Assembly: GCA_026391775.1 (NCBI GenBank)
Contig: JAPLDK010000057.1
Coordinates: 1 to 36,756, forward strand
DNA: 36,756 nucleotides
Direction: 5' to 3'
Source of the DNA: Bacteroidota bacterium
GTDB taxonomy: Bacteria; Bacteroidota; Bacteroidia; Bacteroidales; FEN-979
Shown here: positions 1-9,031 of the stretch, in pieces
Numbering within the stretch: position 1 is the stretch's first letter
How the letters are laid out: each line of letters starts with the position of its first letter
The notes under the pieces: model-generated
Told to the model about the DNA's origin: nothing
What the model saw: only the letters and a program-made list of their open reading frames with translations
The model's database searches: none
Position numbers and translations under genes: made by a program

Positions 1-2306
1 TCGAACATAATGATCTCGTCAACCCGGTTCAGGAATTCGGGCCTGATACTTTTCTTCAGCAAGTCGAATACCTGGTCGCGGGTTCGGTTAAGGAGCTCTT
101 CGCGGTTCTTTTCGTTGACAGTTTCGAGGTTCTCCTGGATAATGTGGCTCCCGATGTTGGAGGTCATGATGATGATGGTGTTCTTGAAATCGACGGTACG
201 TCCTTTGTTGTCGGTGAGGCGGCCGTCGTCGAGCACCTGCAGCAGGATGTTGAACACGTCGGGATGTGCTTTCTCGATCTCGTCGAGGAGCACCACGCTA
301 TATGGCTTGCGGCGGACAGCTTCGGTGAGCTGGCCGCTTTCTTCGTAGCCTACATATCCCGGGGGCGCACCTACCAGCCTCGAAACGGTATGCCGTTCCT
401 GGTATTCGCTCATGTCGATCCTTACCATGCTGTTCTCGTTGTTGAACAGCATCTCGGCCAGTGCCTTGGCGAGTTCGGTCTTGCCTACGCCGGTGCTGCC
501 TAAAAAGATGAAGGAGCCAATGGGGCGTTTGGTATCCTGTAATCCTGCACGGCTTCTGCGGATGGCATCGCTCACGGCGGCAATCGCCTGTTCCTGGCCC
601 ACCACACGCATGTGGAGCTCGGTCTCGAGGTTCAGCAATTTTTCCCGTTCGCTCTGAAGCATCCGGCTTACGGGAATGCCGGTCCAGCGGGAAACAATAT
701 CGGCAATTTCCTCAGCACCGATCTCTTCGTTTACCATGGGAGAGTCTTTCTGGATCTCCTGCAGCTTGGCCTTGAATTTTTCTATTTCTTTTTCTGACTG
801 CGGAATCTTGCCATACCTGATCTCGGCTACCAGCCCCAGGTTGCCGCTGCGGTTGGCTTGTTCGGCTTCAAGTTTGAGGTTTTCGATCTCCTTCTTGCTA
901 GTCTGGATGTGTTCGGCAAGCTCTTTTTCGGCTTGCCACTTCGAACGCAGCTGGTTGCGCTCGTCGCTGAGGTTGGCGATCTCTTCGCTGAGGCTTTTAA
1001 GCCTGTTTGCATCGTTTTCACGTTTGATAGCTTCGCGTTCGATCTCCAGCTGCCGTATCCTGCGTTCGATGATCTCGAGTTCCTCGGGCAGTGAGTTGAT
1101 CTCGAGTCTGAGTTTGGATGCGGCTTCGTCGATGAGGTCGATGGCCTTGTCGGGGAGAAAGCGTTCGCTGATATACCTCTGCGAGAGCTCCACGGCAGCG
1201 ATGATGGCTTCGTCCTTGATCCTGACCTTATGATGGGATTCGTATTTCTCCTTGAGCCCCCTGAGGATGGAAATGGCGTCGAGGGTCGAGGGTTCGTTCA
1301 CCATCACGGTCTGGAACCTGCGCTCAAGAGCCTTGTCTTTCTCAAAGTATTTCTGGTATTCCTTGAGAGTGGTTGCGCCAATGGCTCTCAGTTCTCCTCT
1401 TGCAAGAGCAGGCTTTAAGATGTTGGCTGCATCCATAGCCCCTTCGGTGGCACCGGCTCCAACAAGGGTATGGATTTCGTCGATGAAGAGGATGATCTCC
1501 CCGTTGGCATTGATCACTTCTTTGACTACGGATTTCAGCCTCTCTTCAAACTCGCCCCTGTACTTGGCCCCGGCCATCAGAGCGCCCATATCGAGCGAAA
1601 AGATCTGTTTGCTCTTCAGGTTCTCGGGCACGTCCCCATCGATGATGCGGTGCGCGAGTCCTTCGGCTATAGCGGTCTTTCCTACACCGGGTTCGCCGAT
1701 AAGTATTGGGTTGTTTTTGGTTCGCCTTGTTAATATTTGTAGTATACGGCGGATTTCCTCGTCCCGTCCAATCACCGGGTCCAGCTTTCCGTCCCTGGCC
1801 AGTTCATTGAGATTGCGGGCGTAACGGTTCAGGGAGTTGTAGTTCTCCTCTGCATTCTGACTGTTGACCGTACTGCCTTGCCGTAACTGCTTGATCGCGG
1901 TTTTGAGTTCTTTTTCTGTTACCCCGGAGTCTTTGAGCAGCCTGGATATGGTATCCCCTGCTGCCAATATCCCAAGCAGCATATGCTCTATGGATACGAA
2001 TTCATCTTTCATTTCCTGTGCCATCGCCGTAGCCTTCTGCAATGCCTTGTTGGCATCGTTCGATAGATAAATCTCACCCCCGGTAACCTTGGGATGGGAT
2101 TCAACCATCTTGTCGAGGGCTTTGGTCAGCACACCTGAATTGACGTTTAGTTTTTTAAACAGCCAGGGGAGGACGTTCTCGTCCACATTAAGCATGGCTT
2201 TGAGGATGTGGTCTGTTTCAATAGCAGGACTTTTCAGTGCTGTTGCAATCTCTTGTGCCTTTTGCACTGATTCCTGGGCTTTTAGTGTGAAATTGTTGAA
2301 GTTCAT
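1..2306 (-). CDS. clpB: ClpB chaperone (AAA+ disaggregase), C-terminus cut by window edge
   Basis: ATP-driven cytosolic disaggregase that works with DnaK to rescue aggregated proteins after stress. Reading the minus strand from the ATG at 2306 gives about 768 codons with no stop before the window edge. In order: Clp N-domain repeats (about 1-145), first AAA+ module with Walker A GEPGVGKT at 204-211 and Walker B-like LFIDEIH near 280, a coiled-coil middle domain rich in E, K and R (about 400-520), and a second AAA+ module with Walker A GSTGVGKT near 602 and the [11 protein letters not shown] pore motif. Usual ClpB length is about 860, so roughly 90 C-terminal residues are missing only because the window ends. 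The ATG follows a good AAAGGAG site, unusual in this window. The middle domain separates it from ClpA and ClpC. No clear -7 box was found in the 179-bp leader it shares with the divergent CoA-binding gene. Confidence 0.96.
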   Translation of the reverse strand, partial: MNFNNFTLKAQESVQKAQEIATALKSPAIETDHILKAMLNVDENVLPWLFKKLNVNSGVLTKALDKMVESHPKVTGGEIYLSNDANKALQKATAMAQEMKDEFVSIEHMLLGILAAGDTISRLLKDSGVTEKELKTAIKQLRQGSTVNSQNAEENYNSLNRYARNLNELARDGKLDPVIGRDEEIRRILQILTRRTKNNPILIGEPGVGKTAIAEGLAHRIIDGDVPENLKSKQIFSLDMGALMAGAKYRGEFEERLKSVVKEVINANGEIILFIDEIHTLVGAGATEGAMDAANILKPALARGELRAIGATTLKEYQKYFEKDKALERRFQTVMVNEPSTLDAISILRGLKEKYESHHKVRIKDEAIIAAVELSQRYISERFLPDKAIDLIDEAASKLRLEINSLPEELEIIERRIRQLEIEREAIKRENDANRLKSLSEEIANLSDERNQLRSKWQAEKELAEHIQTSKKEIENLKLEAEQANRSGNLGLVAEIRYGKIPQSEKEIEKFKAKLQEIQKDSPMVNEEIGAEEIADIVSRWTGIPVSRMLQSEREKLLNLETELHMRVVGQEQAIAAVSDAIRRSRAGLQDTKRPIGSFIFLGSTGVGKTELAKALAEMLFNNENSMVRIDMSEYQERHTVSRLVGAPPGYVGYEESGQLTEAVRRKPYSVVLLDEIEKAHPDVFNILLQVLDDGRLTDNKGRTVDFKNTIIIMTSNIGSHIIQENLETVNEKNREELLNRTRDQVFDLLKKSIRPEFLNRVDEIIMF

Positions 2307-2335
2307 TGTTTTTTCTCCTTTCTGTTACCGGATAA

Positions 2336-2376
2336 GGCGCTTCGCGCCGATCCCGGATATCTGGATATCCAGCTGT
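2336..2376. repeat. Palindromes and 8-bp iterations in the clpB leader
   Basis: Between clpB and the CoA-binding gene there is a GGCGC-TTC-GCGCC hairpin (2336-2348). It is followed by two 8-bp units, CCGGATAT and CTGGATAT, then CCAGCTGT (2353-2376), which contain the palindrome GGATATC-TG-GATATCC (2355-2370). CTGTCAAAT (2373-2381) recurs inverted as ATTTGACAG at 2474-2482. The hairpin lies in the clpB 5' leader and could affect its translation; that is inference. Confidence 0.5.
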
Positions 2377-2456
2377 CAAATCCCTTGCCAATCGGGAAAA
2401 TCAGAAAATTTGTCACAAATGTTGATAAAAAGTCATTATGTGTCCCAGAGAATTGT

Positions 2457-2464
2457 TAATTTTG
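2457..2464 (+). promoter_or_regulatory. -7 promoter box for CoA-binding gene
   Basis: TAATTTTG matches the Bacteroidota -7 consensus TAnnTTTG. It lies about 22 bp before the TTG start at 2486. No clear -33 TTTG is seen at the expected distance. Confidence 0.4.
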
Positions 2465-2485
2465 TAACAGTAAATTTGACAGGCC

Positions 2486-2851
2486 TTGCATCACAGGAGG
2501 ACATTGGTTTTAGGTGCCAGCACCAACCCGGAAAGGTACTCATATCTTGCAGTGAAGAAGCTGCTTAAGTACGAGTTCCCTGTCTGTGCCGTGGGGATGC
2601 GGGAAGGGGAGATCGATGGGGTGAAAATCGACCCCCCGGGAACTGCTTTTGAGAATATCCATACGGTTACAATGTACATTGGTGCTAAAAATCAACAGGG
2701 CTATTACGACTATATTATCGGTCTGGCACCGAAACGGGTGATCTTCAATCCGGGTACGCAAAATGTGGAACTTGAAAAGAAACTCCGCGATGCCGGCATC
2801 CATGTAACCCATGCATGCACACTCATCATGTTATCCAATCACCTCTTCTGA
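2486..2851 (+). CDS. CoA-binding domain protein (YccU-like family)
   Basis: Small single-domain Rossmann-fold protein of 121 residues. The N-terminal TLVLGASTNPERYS is the glycine-containing nucleotide or CoA binding loop, and the C-terminal half carries the family-typical PKRVIFNPGTQN segment and a conserved cysteine (HACTLIML). The closest family is the CoA-binding domain seen alone in bacteria or at the N-terminus of succinyl-CoA synthetase alpha; its substrate and role are not established. The start is TTG at 2486, because family members begin with two or three residues before TLVLGAS and no ATG is available. An AGGAGG at 2495-2500 lies inside this reading, only 3 nt before another in-frame TTG (2504); that later start would remove conserved residues. 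Divergent from clpB. Confidence 0.85.
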   Translation: MHHRRTLVLGASTNPERYSYLAVKKLLKYEFPVCAVGMREGEIDGVKIDPPGTAFENIHTVTMYIGAKNQQGYYDYIIGLAPKRVIFNPGTQNVELEKKLRDAGIHVTHACTLIMLSNHLF

Positions 2852-2914
2852 TCAGTAATAAATCCATACGATTTACGTTTAAATTCTTAATTTAGCGCCC
2901 GATTTCTGATCCTG

Positions 2915-4063
2915 ATGAAACGTCTCTTTGTACTTCTCCTTTTGTTTGTCTCCCTGGCTTCTGTTGCCCAGTTGCATGTGTCCGTGACTCCTACGGGAAC
3001 CTTTACCTGGTGTTACAAAGACAGTGTAGGGTATACGGCAAAAATTTCCGGAACGGATACATCGGGGGTGAGCTACCGTTGGCAAAAAAACGGGGTGGAT
3101 GTTTTCGGAGCCGATTCGGCTTACCTTATTTTTCCACACGCAAAACCTTCCGACACTGGCGAATACCGCTGTATCGCAAGCAAATGGGCCATGATCGACA
3201 CTAGCAATATTGTGACCCTGAAGATGCATCCCGCGATGAAATTCGACACACTCTACCGCTATAATGCACTCGCTTGCCCACTTCAGTGCAAGGGACAATT
3301 CAAGGCCCTTGTTTCGGGAGGTACCCCATTCACAATCTATCCGCCCTATAGGTACAACTGGCATGGAGGCCATAATCAGGATACGCTCTGCTTTGGTATC
3401 TGTCCCGGTAAACACCGGCTTACAGTTACCGATTCCATGAGCTGCAGCATCGACAGCATCTATTTTGTGGATGTGCTGAAGCTTCCGAAGGTAAGGTATA
3501 CCATAACCCCAGTGACCTTCGACACGAACACTATTTATCTGTCAAACCCCACAGCCACTTTGCAGTTTAATGACACTTCGAGACAATACATGACCAACTG
3601 GAAATGGTATATGTATTATAATGTGGATAGCACCGTCACCACGTCCAACGTGAACCCGGTCTCATATACGTACGACCGCAGCGGTCCCATGCTCACCATG
3701 TTGAGGTTCAGGGATAACAACAGCTGCGATACGACCCTTCAGGATACCCTGACCGTAAAGATAATCAACCTGTTTATCCCCAATGCAATGACTTCATCCC
3801 CGGGCTATTACAATGATAAACTGATCATGAAGGAAATTATTTCTAAGGACAATTATAAAGATATTACCCTCAGCGATGTTTATCTGAGCAATGAATTATG
3901 GATTTACGACCGTTGGGGCCGTAAAGTCTACCATACCACAAATTACGTAAACAACACCTGGGAAATCGGAAAACTATCCGACGGCACCTACTTCTATGTT
4001 TTCAAAGGGCATGGGCTGTACGGAGATGATATGCACCATGGGTCGATCCAGATTTTTAAGTAG
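2915..4063 (+). CDS. Secreted Ig-like protein with CHU_C / T9SS type B sorting domain
   Basis: Predicted extracellular protein of 382 residues. A signal peptide (MKRLFVLLLLFVSLASVAQ) is followed by an Ig-like domain (about 20-110) with the typical pattern YRWQKNG, then DTGEYRC. The middle part is cysteine-containing and PKD/SprB-like. The last 90 or so residues (LWIYDRWGRKVYHT to GSIQIFK) match the gliding-motility-associated C-terminal domain, which routes proteins through the type IX secretion system. Likely a cell-surface or secreted adhesin-like protein; the ligand cannot be deduced. It stands alone: the next gene is on the other strand, and a possible hairpin terminator lies at 4167-4232. 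The ATG follows GATCCTG with no strong ribosome binding site, as usual here. Confidence 0.85.
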   Translation: MKRLFVLLLLFVSLASVAQLHVSVTPTGTFTWCYKDSVGYTAKISGTDTSGVSYRWQKNGVDVFGADSAYLIFPHAKPSDTGEYRCIASKWAMIDTSNIVTLKMHPAMKFDTLYRYNALACPLQCKGQFKALVSGGTPFTIYPPYRYNWHGGHNQDTLCFGICPGKHRLTVTDSMSCSIDSIYFVDVLKLPKVRYTITPVTFDTNTIYLSNPTATLQFNDTSRQYMTNWKWYMYYNVDSTVTTSNVNPVSYTYDRSGPMLTMLRFRDNNSCDTTLQDTLTVKIINLFIPNAMTSSPGYYNDKLIMKEIISKDNYKDITLSDVYLSNELWIYDRWGRKVYHTTNYVNNTWEIGKLSDGTYFYVFKGHGLYGDDMHHGSIQIFK

Positions 4064-4166
4064 TAACTGGCGAAAAACCATTTATCCAACATCCCTGTAT
4101 CCCCGGATCACTTTATAAAACTTGGTGTTGCCCACCTTAAGTGAATCAATAACAATAGCTCATGAT

Positions 4167-4232
4167 CCGGGTTTGAAGAAAAATGTGTACAAGCTGCTAT
4201 CAATGTGGATGTAGTCCCAAACCCGGAGTTTT
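4167..4232 (+). terminator. Possible hairpin terminator after the CHU_C gene
   Basis: CCGGGTTTG (4167-4175) and CAAACCCGG (4218-4226) form a perfect 9-bp stem followed by AGTTTTTT. The 42-nt loop is long for a Rho-independent terminator. A second inverted pair, CCCGGATCA (4102-4110) and TGATCCGGG (4163-4171), overlaps it, so the two structures are alternatives. Confidence 0.4.
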
Positions 4233-4240
4233 TTATGTGC

Positions 4241-5491
4241 TTATGGAAATGCATAAGGAAGAACTATGTTTTTCGCCTTATAACAGGATTCGTCAAGAAG
4301 TAAAGTCAATTGCTCAATGATTCCATTCATATTGCCTGTTGACATATTCCATCCATTGGTAAATACCACGGCAGTGAAATCGGTCTCAGGATCAGAAACC
4401 ATTCGGGAGAGGTAGCCTTCATGCGCCCCGTTATGCCCGTAACCGAGATTCCTTGTATACATAATACCGCAAGTATATGTCACAACCGTGTCGGGTGGAA
4501 TCAATGGGGCAAGCATGATGGAGTTTACAGTGTAAGTGTTCAAAACCCCTTCGCCCCGGAGCAATAACCTTAAGAACCTGCTCAGGTCATCGGGAGTCGT
4601 GATTAAATTCCCTTCTGCGACATTGGCAGAAATATTTGAAAGCGTGCACTCTTTGATATCCGGATAATAATAAAATCCTTTTGCAAAAGGAGAAGGGAGC
4701 TGCTGATCGGTACCTTCAACCGGCATTGTGGACTGGGTTAAATTCATAGGTATAATGATCTGGTTCATGATGAAATTCTGATAAGTCTGGCCAGATACAC
4801 GTTCTATGATTTTTCCAAGTATGGAGTATCCTGTATTCGAATAGTGATAACCCTTCCCTGGCTGAGAAAAGAAAAGCCGGCAAATCGCATCGACTCCAAC
4901 CATTTCATCAAATGTAAAAGTATGTGTGGGATCGGATGCCTCTACCCATCCGATGTAATCCTGTCCCTTGTAAGGAACCTGGGCCGAAACGGTGTCGGGA
5001 ATAATGTTGTTGGATACATCAAATACCCCGGCCTTGTGCTGCAAAAGCTGCCTGATCGTTATCTTGTCCCGGAATGGAATAGCATAAGCTCCATCCATGG
5101 GAACATATGTCAGGATCGTTCCCGGGATCGTATCAGAGATCTTTGCATCCAGATTTAATTTTCCCTGCTGGGCAAGAAGCAGGATCGCTGTTGATGTGAA
5201 TGTTTTGGTATTGCTGGCAGCCCTGAAATGGACCTGGCTGGTAGTCCCCTGATCCATGCCCGAAGAAACAAACCAGGATCCTGATTTTGAGATGACTTTT
5301 AAAGCAAGTCCGCCCGGATATCCTGGGTATTTTGCTTTATAATCAGCCATGAGCTTATTAACCATTGTCTGAAGCTTCCCCTGGATTCCCTGGTTTGAAA
5401 TGGGATAATACTCAGTCTCAGAGGATTTTTTGGTACAGGCAAAAATCACCAGTGCGATACAAGCCAGTGAAAAAAGACGAAGTGGTTTCAT
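4241..5491 (-). CDS. Serine hydrolase lipoprotein, beta-lactamase / penicillin-binding-like (class C fold)
   Basis: 416 residues. The N-terminus ends in a lipobox (VIFAC, Cys19), so the protein should be a lipid-anchored envelope protein. It has the three hallmarks of the beta-lactamase family (Pfam Beta-lactamase, PF00144): S93-N-T-K96 as the catalytic SxxK, Y217-S-N219 as the YxN motif, and a HNG/HEG segment (GYGHNGAHEGY) near the end in place of KTG. This family includes D-aminopeptidases, esterases and D,D-peptidases as well as AmpC, so antibiotic hydrolysis should not be assumed. It begins 11 bp after the GH92 stop and is probably co-transcribed with it. The ATG at 5491 gives a complete signal sequence. 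Confidence 0.88.
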   Translation of the reverse strand: MKPLRLFSLACIALVIFACTKKSSETEYYPISNQGIQGKLQTMVNKLMADYKAKYPGYPGGLALKVISKSGSWFVSSGMDQGTTSQVHFRAASNTKTFTSTAILLLAQQGKLNLDAKISDTIPGTILTYVPMDGAYAIPFRDKITIRQLLQHKAGVFDVSNNIIPDTVSAQVPYKGQDYIGWVEASDPTHTFTFDEMVGVDAICRLFFSQPGKGYHYSNTGYSILGKIIERVSGQTYQNFIMNQIIIPMNLTQSTMPVEGTDQQLPSPFAKGFYYYPDIKECTLSNISANVAEGNLITTPDDLSRFLRLLLRGEGVLNTYTVNSIMLAPLIPPDTVVTYTCGIMYTRNLGYGHNGAHEGYLSRMVSDPETDFTAVVFTNGWNMSTGNMNGIIEQLTLLLDESCYKAKNIVLPYAFP

Positions 5492-5502
5492 GAGTTAATG
5501 AT

Positions 5503-7851
5503 TTAGTGACGGTCAGACATCCCGAACAAGAGCAAACCCCCTTCCATAAGGTCTTTATGATGAATCACAAGCCCGATCAGGGATTTCCCACGTAAAGTTA
5601 CTGATTTTATGTAAATGTTATTTTCGCTTAGGTTTTTTGCGATAATTGTAAGAGTTTTTCCATTGGGAAGGCTCACAGTAGCTTTGGAAACGCAGGGGCT
5701 TCCAATGGAATATTCGTCAGTCCCGGGGCAGACCGGATAAAAGCCCAGGGTGCTGAAAATATACCAGGCGCTCATCTGCCCGCAATCATCGTTACCACAT
5801 AATCCGTCAACAGCATTCTTATACATCGAATTGATGATCTTGTGGATCATTGCCTGGGTTTTCCAAGGCTGGGAGGTCCAGTTATACAGGTAGGGGATAT
5901 GGTGGCTGGGCTCGTTGCCGTGAACATAATTCCCTATCAGGCCGTCGCGGGTCACATCCTCGGTTTCTGCAAAATACTTATCGTCAAGATGCATGGTAAA
6001 CAGTGAATCAAGCCGGCTGACAAAGACTTTGTCGCCTCCCATCAGGGTGATCAGCCCTGGAATGTCCTGGGGTACATGAAATGAATAATTCCAGGAATTC
6101 CCTTCAATAAAACCCTGGTTGCTGGTACTCAGGGGATCGAAGGCTGGTTTGAATGTGCCGTCGGCATTTTTTGGCCTCATGAAGCCCGTACGTCGGTCCA
6201 AGACATTCTTATAATTTTCGGAACGTTTAAGGTATTTAGACGTTTCTGCACCGGCTAACATCTGCAGAAGGGTGCCTGAAGCGGAATCCTCAGCAACTGC
6301 TTCGGCAAATCTGGAAATGGCGTAATCGTCGTAAGCATACTCCAGTGTTACCGAGGCAGCGCTGGCGCTGCGTTCAAGTGGTACAAAGCCCAGCTTCATG
6401 TAATCTGTAATCCCTTCATAATACTTGTTGGCGGATGTTGCCACACAAGCACGCAGAGCCTGCTCCGGGTCAAAGTTCCTTACGCCTTTCACCCATGCAT
6501 CGGCAATCACCGAAACGCTATGGTAGCCTGTCATGCACCAGTCTTCGTTCCCGTGAAAAGACCATACCGGGAGCATTTTTTCGGCGCTTTGATCATAATG
6601 CGCCAGCATGGACGATACCATGTCGCCGCTCCTCTGGGGGTATAACCACGTTAAGAGAGGGTGTAATGCACGATAGGTGTCCCAGAGGGAGAATGTCGTG
6701 TAATTGACAAATCCCACGGCCTGGTGTATCTCCTGGTCAATTCCGCGGTATTTCCCATCCACGTCCTGGTACACCACCGGGTTCATCAGGACGTGGTAGA
6801 AGGCGGTGTAGAAGGACGTGTCGCGCGACCCGTGACCCTTGACCCGTGACCCAGGCATTTCGATTTTAATACGGGAAAGCTCCTTTTCCCAGTTTTCATG
6901 GGCTTCGCTGCGAATCTTGTCAAAATCCCAGCCGGGAATTTCGGCCTGGAGGTTGGCGATGGCTCCTTCCATACTTACTGCCGACAGCCCTATTTTTAGT
7001 TTCACTTGTTCGCCTTTGAATGTGCTGAAGCCGAACCATGCCCTGATCTTTTTACCTGCCATCTCCGGAAAATTGCTGTACTGGCTGAACCTGCGCCAGA
7101 ACCCACGGTAGACGGGCTTATCGGCATTACGCCATCCGTACACATCAAAAGGTTTTGAAAAGGCAAGGGCGAAATACATATACCGGTTCCTGCCCCAGCC
7201 GCTGGTGATTCGGTAGCCGGTGATGAGGGTGTCGTTGACAACGCGAACATAGGCCCAGAGTACCTTTCCGTCGTAGTTGTAGATACCGTGGATGAGGTCG
7301 AGGATTATGCGGGCCGAATCGGCCTTGGGGAAGGTATAACGGTGGAAGCCGCAGCGCAGGGTAGTTGTGAGTTCAGCATCCACATCGGGATCATCCAGGT
7401 GGACTTTGTAATAGCCCGGTTCTGCTTTCTCGGTTTCGTGGCGGAATGCTGATCGGTAGCCTTGTTCGGGATGTGCGGCTGTTCCCGGATTGAGTTGCAG
7501 GGGGCCAGCGGTGGGCATAATGAGGAAGTCGCCAAGGTCGGAATGACCTGTGCCATTGAAGTGGGTATGGCTGAAGCCCACAATAGTCTTATCATCATAC
7601 TGGTAGCCCGCGCAATACCGGTATACAGGGGGATTGTATTTCCCGTCCATATCATAAGGAATAGTGTCGGTATCGGGGCTGAGCTGCACAAATCCAAAGG
7701 GCAGGCAGGCACCTGGAAATGTATGGCCCATCTCGCGGGTGCCGATGAAGGGGTTCACGTAAGAGGTGAGGGACTGGGAGAAGGTTGAGATGGATAGGAG
7801 GAGGAAGAGGAAAGCAGGATGCGGGATGCAGGATGTCGGGAGTTTTTTCAT
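5503..7851 (-). CDS. GH92 family alpha-mannosidase (secreted)
   Basis: Calcium-dependent exo-alpha-mannosidase of glycoside hydrolase family 92, which trims alpha-mannosides such as those of N-glycans or yeast mannan. With the start at 7851 it has 782 residues, the usual size. It has a signal peptide (ending about STFSQ), the N-terminal YVNPFIGT and FPGACLPFG motifs, HGNEPS near 645 (family catalytic acid region), GNDDCGQMSAWY at about 686-697 (catalytic base and metal region), and a C-terminal beta-sandwich ending HKDLMEGG. A longer frame begins at 7884, but MKKLP at 7851 starts directly with a signal peptide. Two tandem heptamer arrays lie in the gene: one codes the n-region of the signal peptide (7814-7841), the other an extra loop around residue 340 (6827-6854). 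First gene of an operon with the beta-lactamase-like lipoprotein. No TonB/SusD genes are nearby, so it is not part of a visible PUL. The specific linkage is not readable. Confidence 0.94.
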   Translation of the reverse strand: MKKLPTSCIPHPAFLFLLLSISTFSQSLTSYVNPFIGTREMGHTFPGACLPFGFVQLSPDTDTIPYDMDGKYNPPVYRYCAGYQYDDKTIVGFSHTHFNGTGHSDLGDFLIMPTAGPLQLNPGTAAHPEQGYRSAFRHETEKAEPGYYKVHLDDPDVDAELTTTLRCGFHRYTFPKADSARIILDLIHGIYNYDGKVLWAYVRVVNDTLITGYRITSGWGRNRYMYFALAFSKPFDVYGWRNADKPVYRGFWRRFSQYSNFPEMAGKKIRAWFGFSTFKGEQVKLKIGLSAVSMEGAIANLQAEIPGWDFDKIRSEAHENWEKELSRIKIEMPGSRVKGHGSRDTSFYTAFYHVLMNPVVYQDVDGKYRGIDQEIHQAVGFVNYTTFSLWDTYRALHPLLTWLYPQRSGDMVSSMLAHYDQSAEKMLPVWSFHGNEDWCMTGYHSVSVIADAWVKGVRNFDPEQALRACVATSANKYYEGITDYMKLGFVPLERSASAASVTLEYAYDDYAISRFAEAVAEDSASGTLLQMLAGAETSKYLKRSENYKNVLDRRTGFMRPKNADGTFKPAFDPLSTSNQGFIEGNSWNYSFHVPQDIPGLITLMGGDKVFVSRLDSLFTMHLDDKYFAETEDVTRDGLIGNYVHGNEPSHHIPYLYNWTSQPWKTQAMIHKIINSMYKNAVDGLCGNDDCGQMSAWYIFSTLGFYPVCPGTDEYSIGSPCVSKATVSLPNGKTLTIIAKNLSENNIYIKSVTLRGKSLIGLVIHHKDLMEGGLLLFGMSDRH
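6827..6854. repeat. Four tandem heptamers inside GH92 gene
   Basis: Units GACCCGT, GACCCTT, GACCCGT, GACCCAG run without gaps. On the coding (minus) strand they code part of the loop PGSRVKGHGSRD, which looks like an addition to the GH92 fold. 28 bp is not a multiple of 3 per unit, so the array is tolerated by sequence rather than built from codons. Confidence 0.8.
7814..7841. repeat. Four heptamer units in GH92 signal-peptide region
   Basis: Units GCAGGAT, GCGGGAT, GCAGGAT, GTCGGGA. On the coding strand they produce the residues PTSCIPHPA just after MKKL, ahead of the hydrophobic core of the signal peptide. Same 7-bp period as the array at 6827-6854 but a different sequence. Confidence 0.75.
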
Positions 7852-7964
7852 GACCTGAAGGCTTGGTTTGAAACAGGAAAACATGCAAAGATGTGAAAAA
7901 CTTTTGTTGCTTTAAGGAGGTTTAATTATTAGTTTGACTACTGCTGTTACATTCAGGCTGCCAT

Positions 7965-9014
7965 ATGAAAAAGTTTTTCGTCATTATAACCGGCTTGTTG
8001 CTGTCATATACAGGTTTATCCCAGCCTTGTCTGCATGAGGGCAGAGGATTTTATTCACAGGAAGACATCGACCGTTTTCATGAATATTATCCCAACTGCA
8101 ATGAAATTCAGGGGGATGTCATCATCAGCGGGAGCGATATCACGAATCTCTATGGCCTCAATGGAGTAATAGCCATCGACGGGTACCTTGATATTGCGCA
8201 TACCGAAAGACTCAGCTCTTTATCAGGTCTTGACAGCCTTGTAAACATCGGCGGGCACCTGGGTATATATTCTAATCTTGCCCTGATGGATCTGCAGGGA
8301 ATGAACCGCCTGATATCCATTGGAGCGAACTTCGAGATATTCGATAACCCTGTCCTCAGCAGCCTGAAAGGCTTTGATACACTGGCTAATATAGCAAGAG
8401 ACGTATGGATTGCTTCAAACCCTTCACTGGTAAGACTGGCGGGGCTGAAAAACCTGGATTCCATCGGGGGGATGCTCCAGATCAATAACAACAATTCCCT
8501 TAAAAACCTGGCAGAGCTGGCCAAGCTGACTGACATGGGAGGGGAACTCATCATCTATTCAAATCATTCTTTGAACACTTTGCATGGGATTGACAGTATA
8601 CATGCCGGCACTATTTCAGCTTTATATATCTACGATAATGACACACTGTCGTTTTGTGACGTGTTTAGCCTCTGCAGGTACTTCGAAATCCCCTGGGCCA
8701 ACATAACGATCTATAATAACCGGATTGGTTGCAACAGCAGGTCTGAAGTGAAAGCGGGCTGCGATACATCTGGGGTGGAAAACCTGGCTGTTGAAACCAG
8801 CTTGCTCATATACCCCAACCCGGCATTCAATAACATTACTATTGAAACATCAGAGCAATCGCCCCACCTTGGTCTGTCAGTATTTGATGTAAATGGCCAA
8901 GAACTCCTGTCACGAAAAATCAACCATCATTTAACAAATATTGAAATCAGCTACCTGCCGAAAGGAATTTATTTTATCAGGCTTATTGAAACAAGAAAGC
9001 TGATCAAGGAGTAA
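7965..9014 (+). CDS. Secreted receptor-L-domain/leucine-rich-type protein with T9SS type A tail
   Basis: 349 residues. A signal peptide (MKKFFVIITGLLLSYTGLSQ) is followed by a Cys-containing start and about seven repeats of roughly 23-25 residues (about 55-240) with patterns such as SLSGLDSLVNIGGHLGIYSN and NPSLVRLAGLKNLDSIGG. These resemble the receptor L-domain type of leucine-rich repeat, a right-handed beta solenoid. The last 75 residues (LLIYPNPAFNNITIE to YLPKGIYFIRL) are a type A T9SS C-terminal sorting domain (Por_Secre_tail). Likely exported and attached to the cell surface; a binding role is plausible but the ligand is unknown. Divergent from GH92 across a 113-bp region, where a one-mismatch -7 box (TTAGTTTG) is seen about 30 bp before the start. 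Convergent with the next gene at 17 bp. Confidence 0.85.
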   Translation: MKKFFVIITGLLLSYTGLSQPCLHEGRGFYSQEDIDRFHEYYPNCNEIQGDVIISGSDITNLYGLNGVIAIDGYLDIAHTERLSSLSGLDSLVNIGGHLGIYSNLALMDLQGMNRLISIGANFEIFDNPVLSSLKGFDTLANIARDVWIASNPSLVRLAGLKNLDSIGGMLQINNNNSLKNLAELAKLTDMGGELIIYSNHSLNTLHGIDSIHAGTISALYIYDNDTLSFCDVFSLCRYFEIPWANITIYNNRIGCNSRSEVKAGCDTSGVENLAVETSLLIYPNPAFNNITIETSEQSPHLGLSVFDVNGQELLSRKINHHLTNIEISYLPKGIYFIRLIETRKLIKE

Positions 9015-9031
9015 GCACTGAATCACAACCT

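Noticed and set aside
10..2070. Several plus-strand open frames of 60-190 codons
   Set aside because: They are shadows of clpB on the minus strand, which reads without a stop from 2306 to the edge with clear AAA+ motifs.
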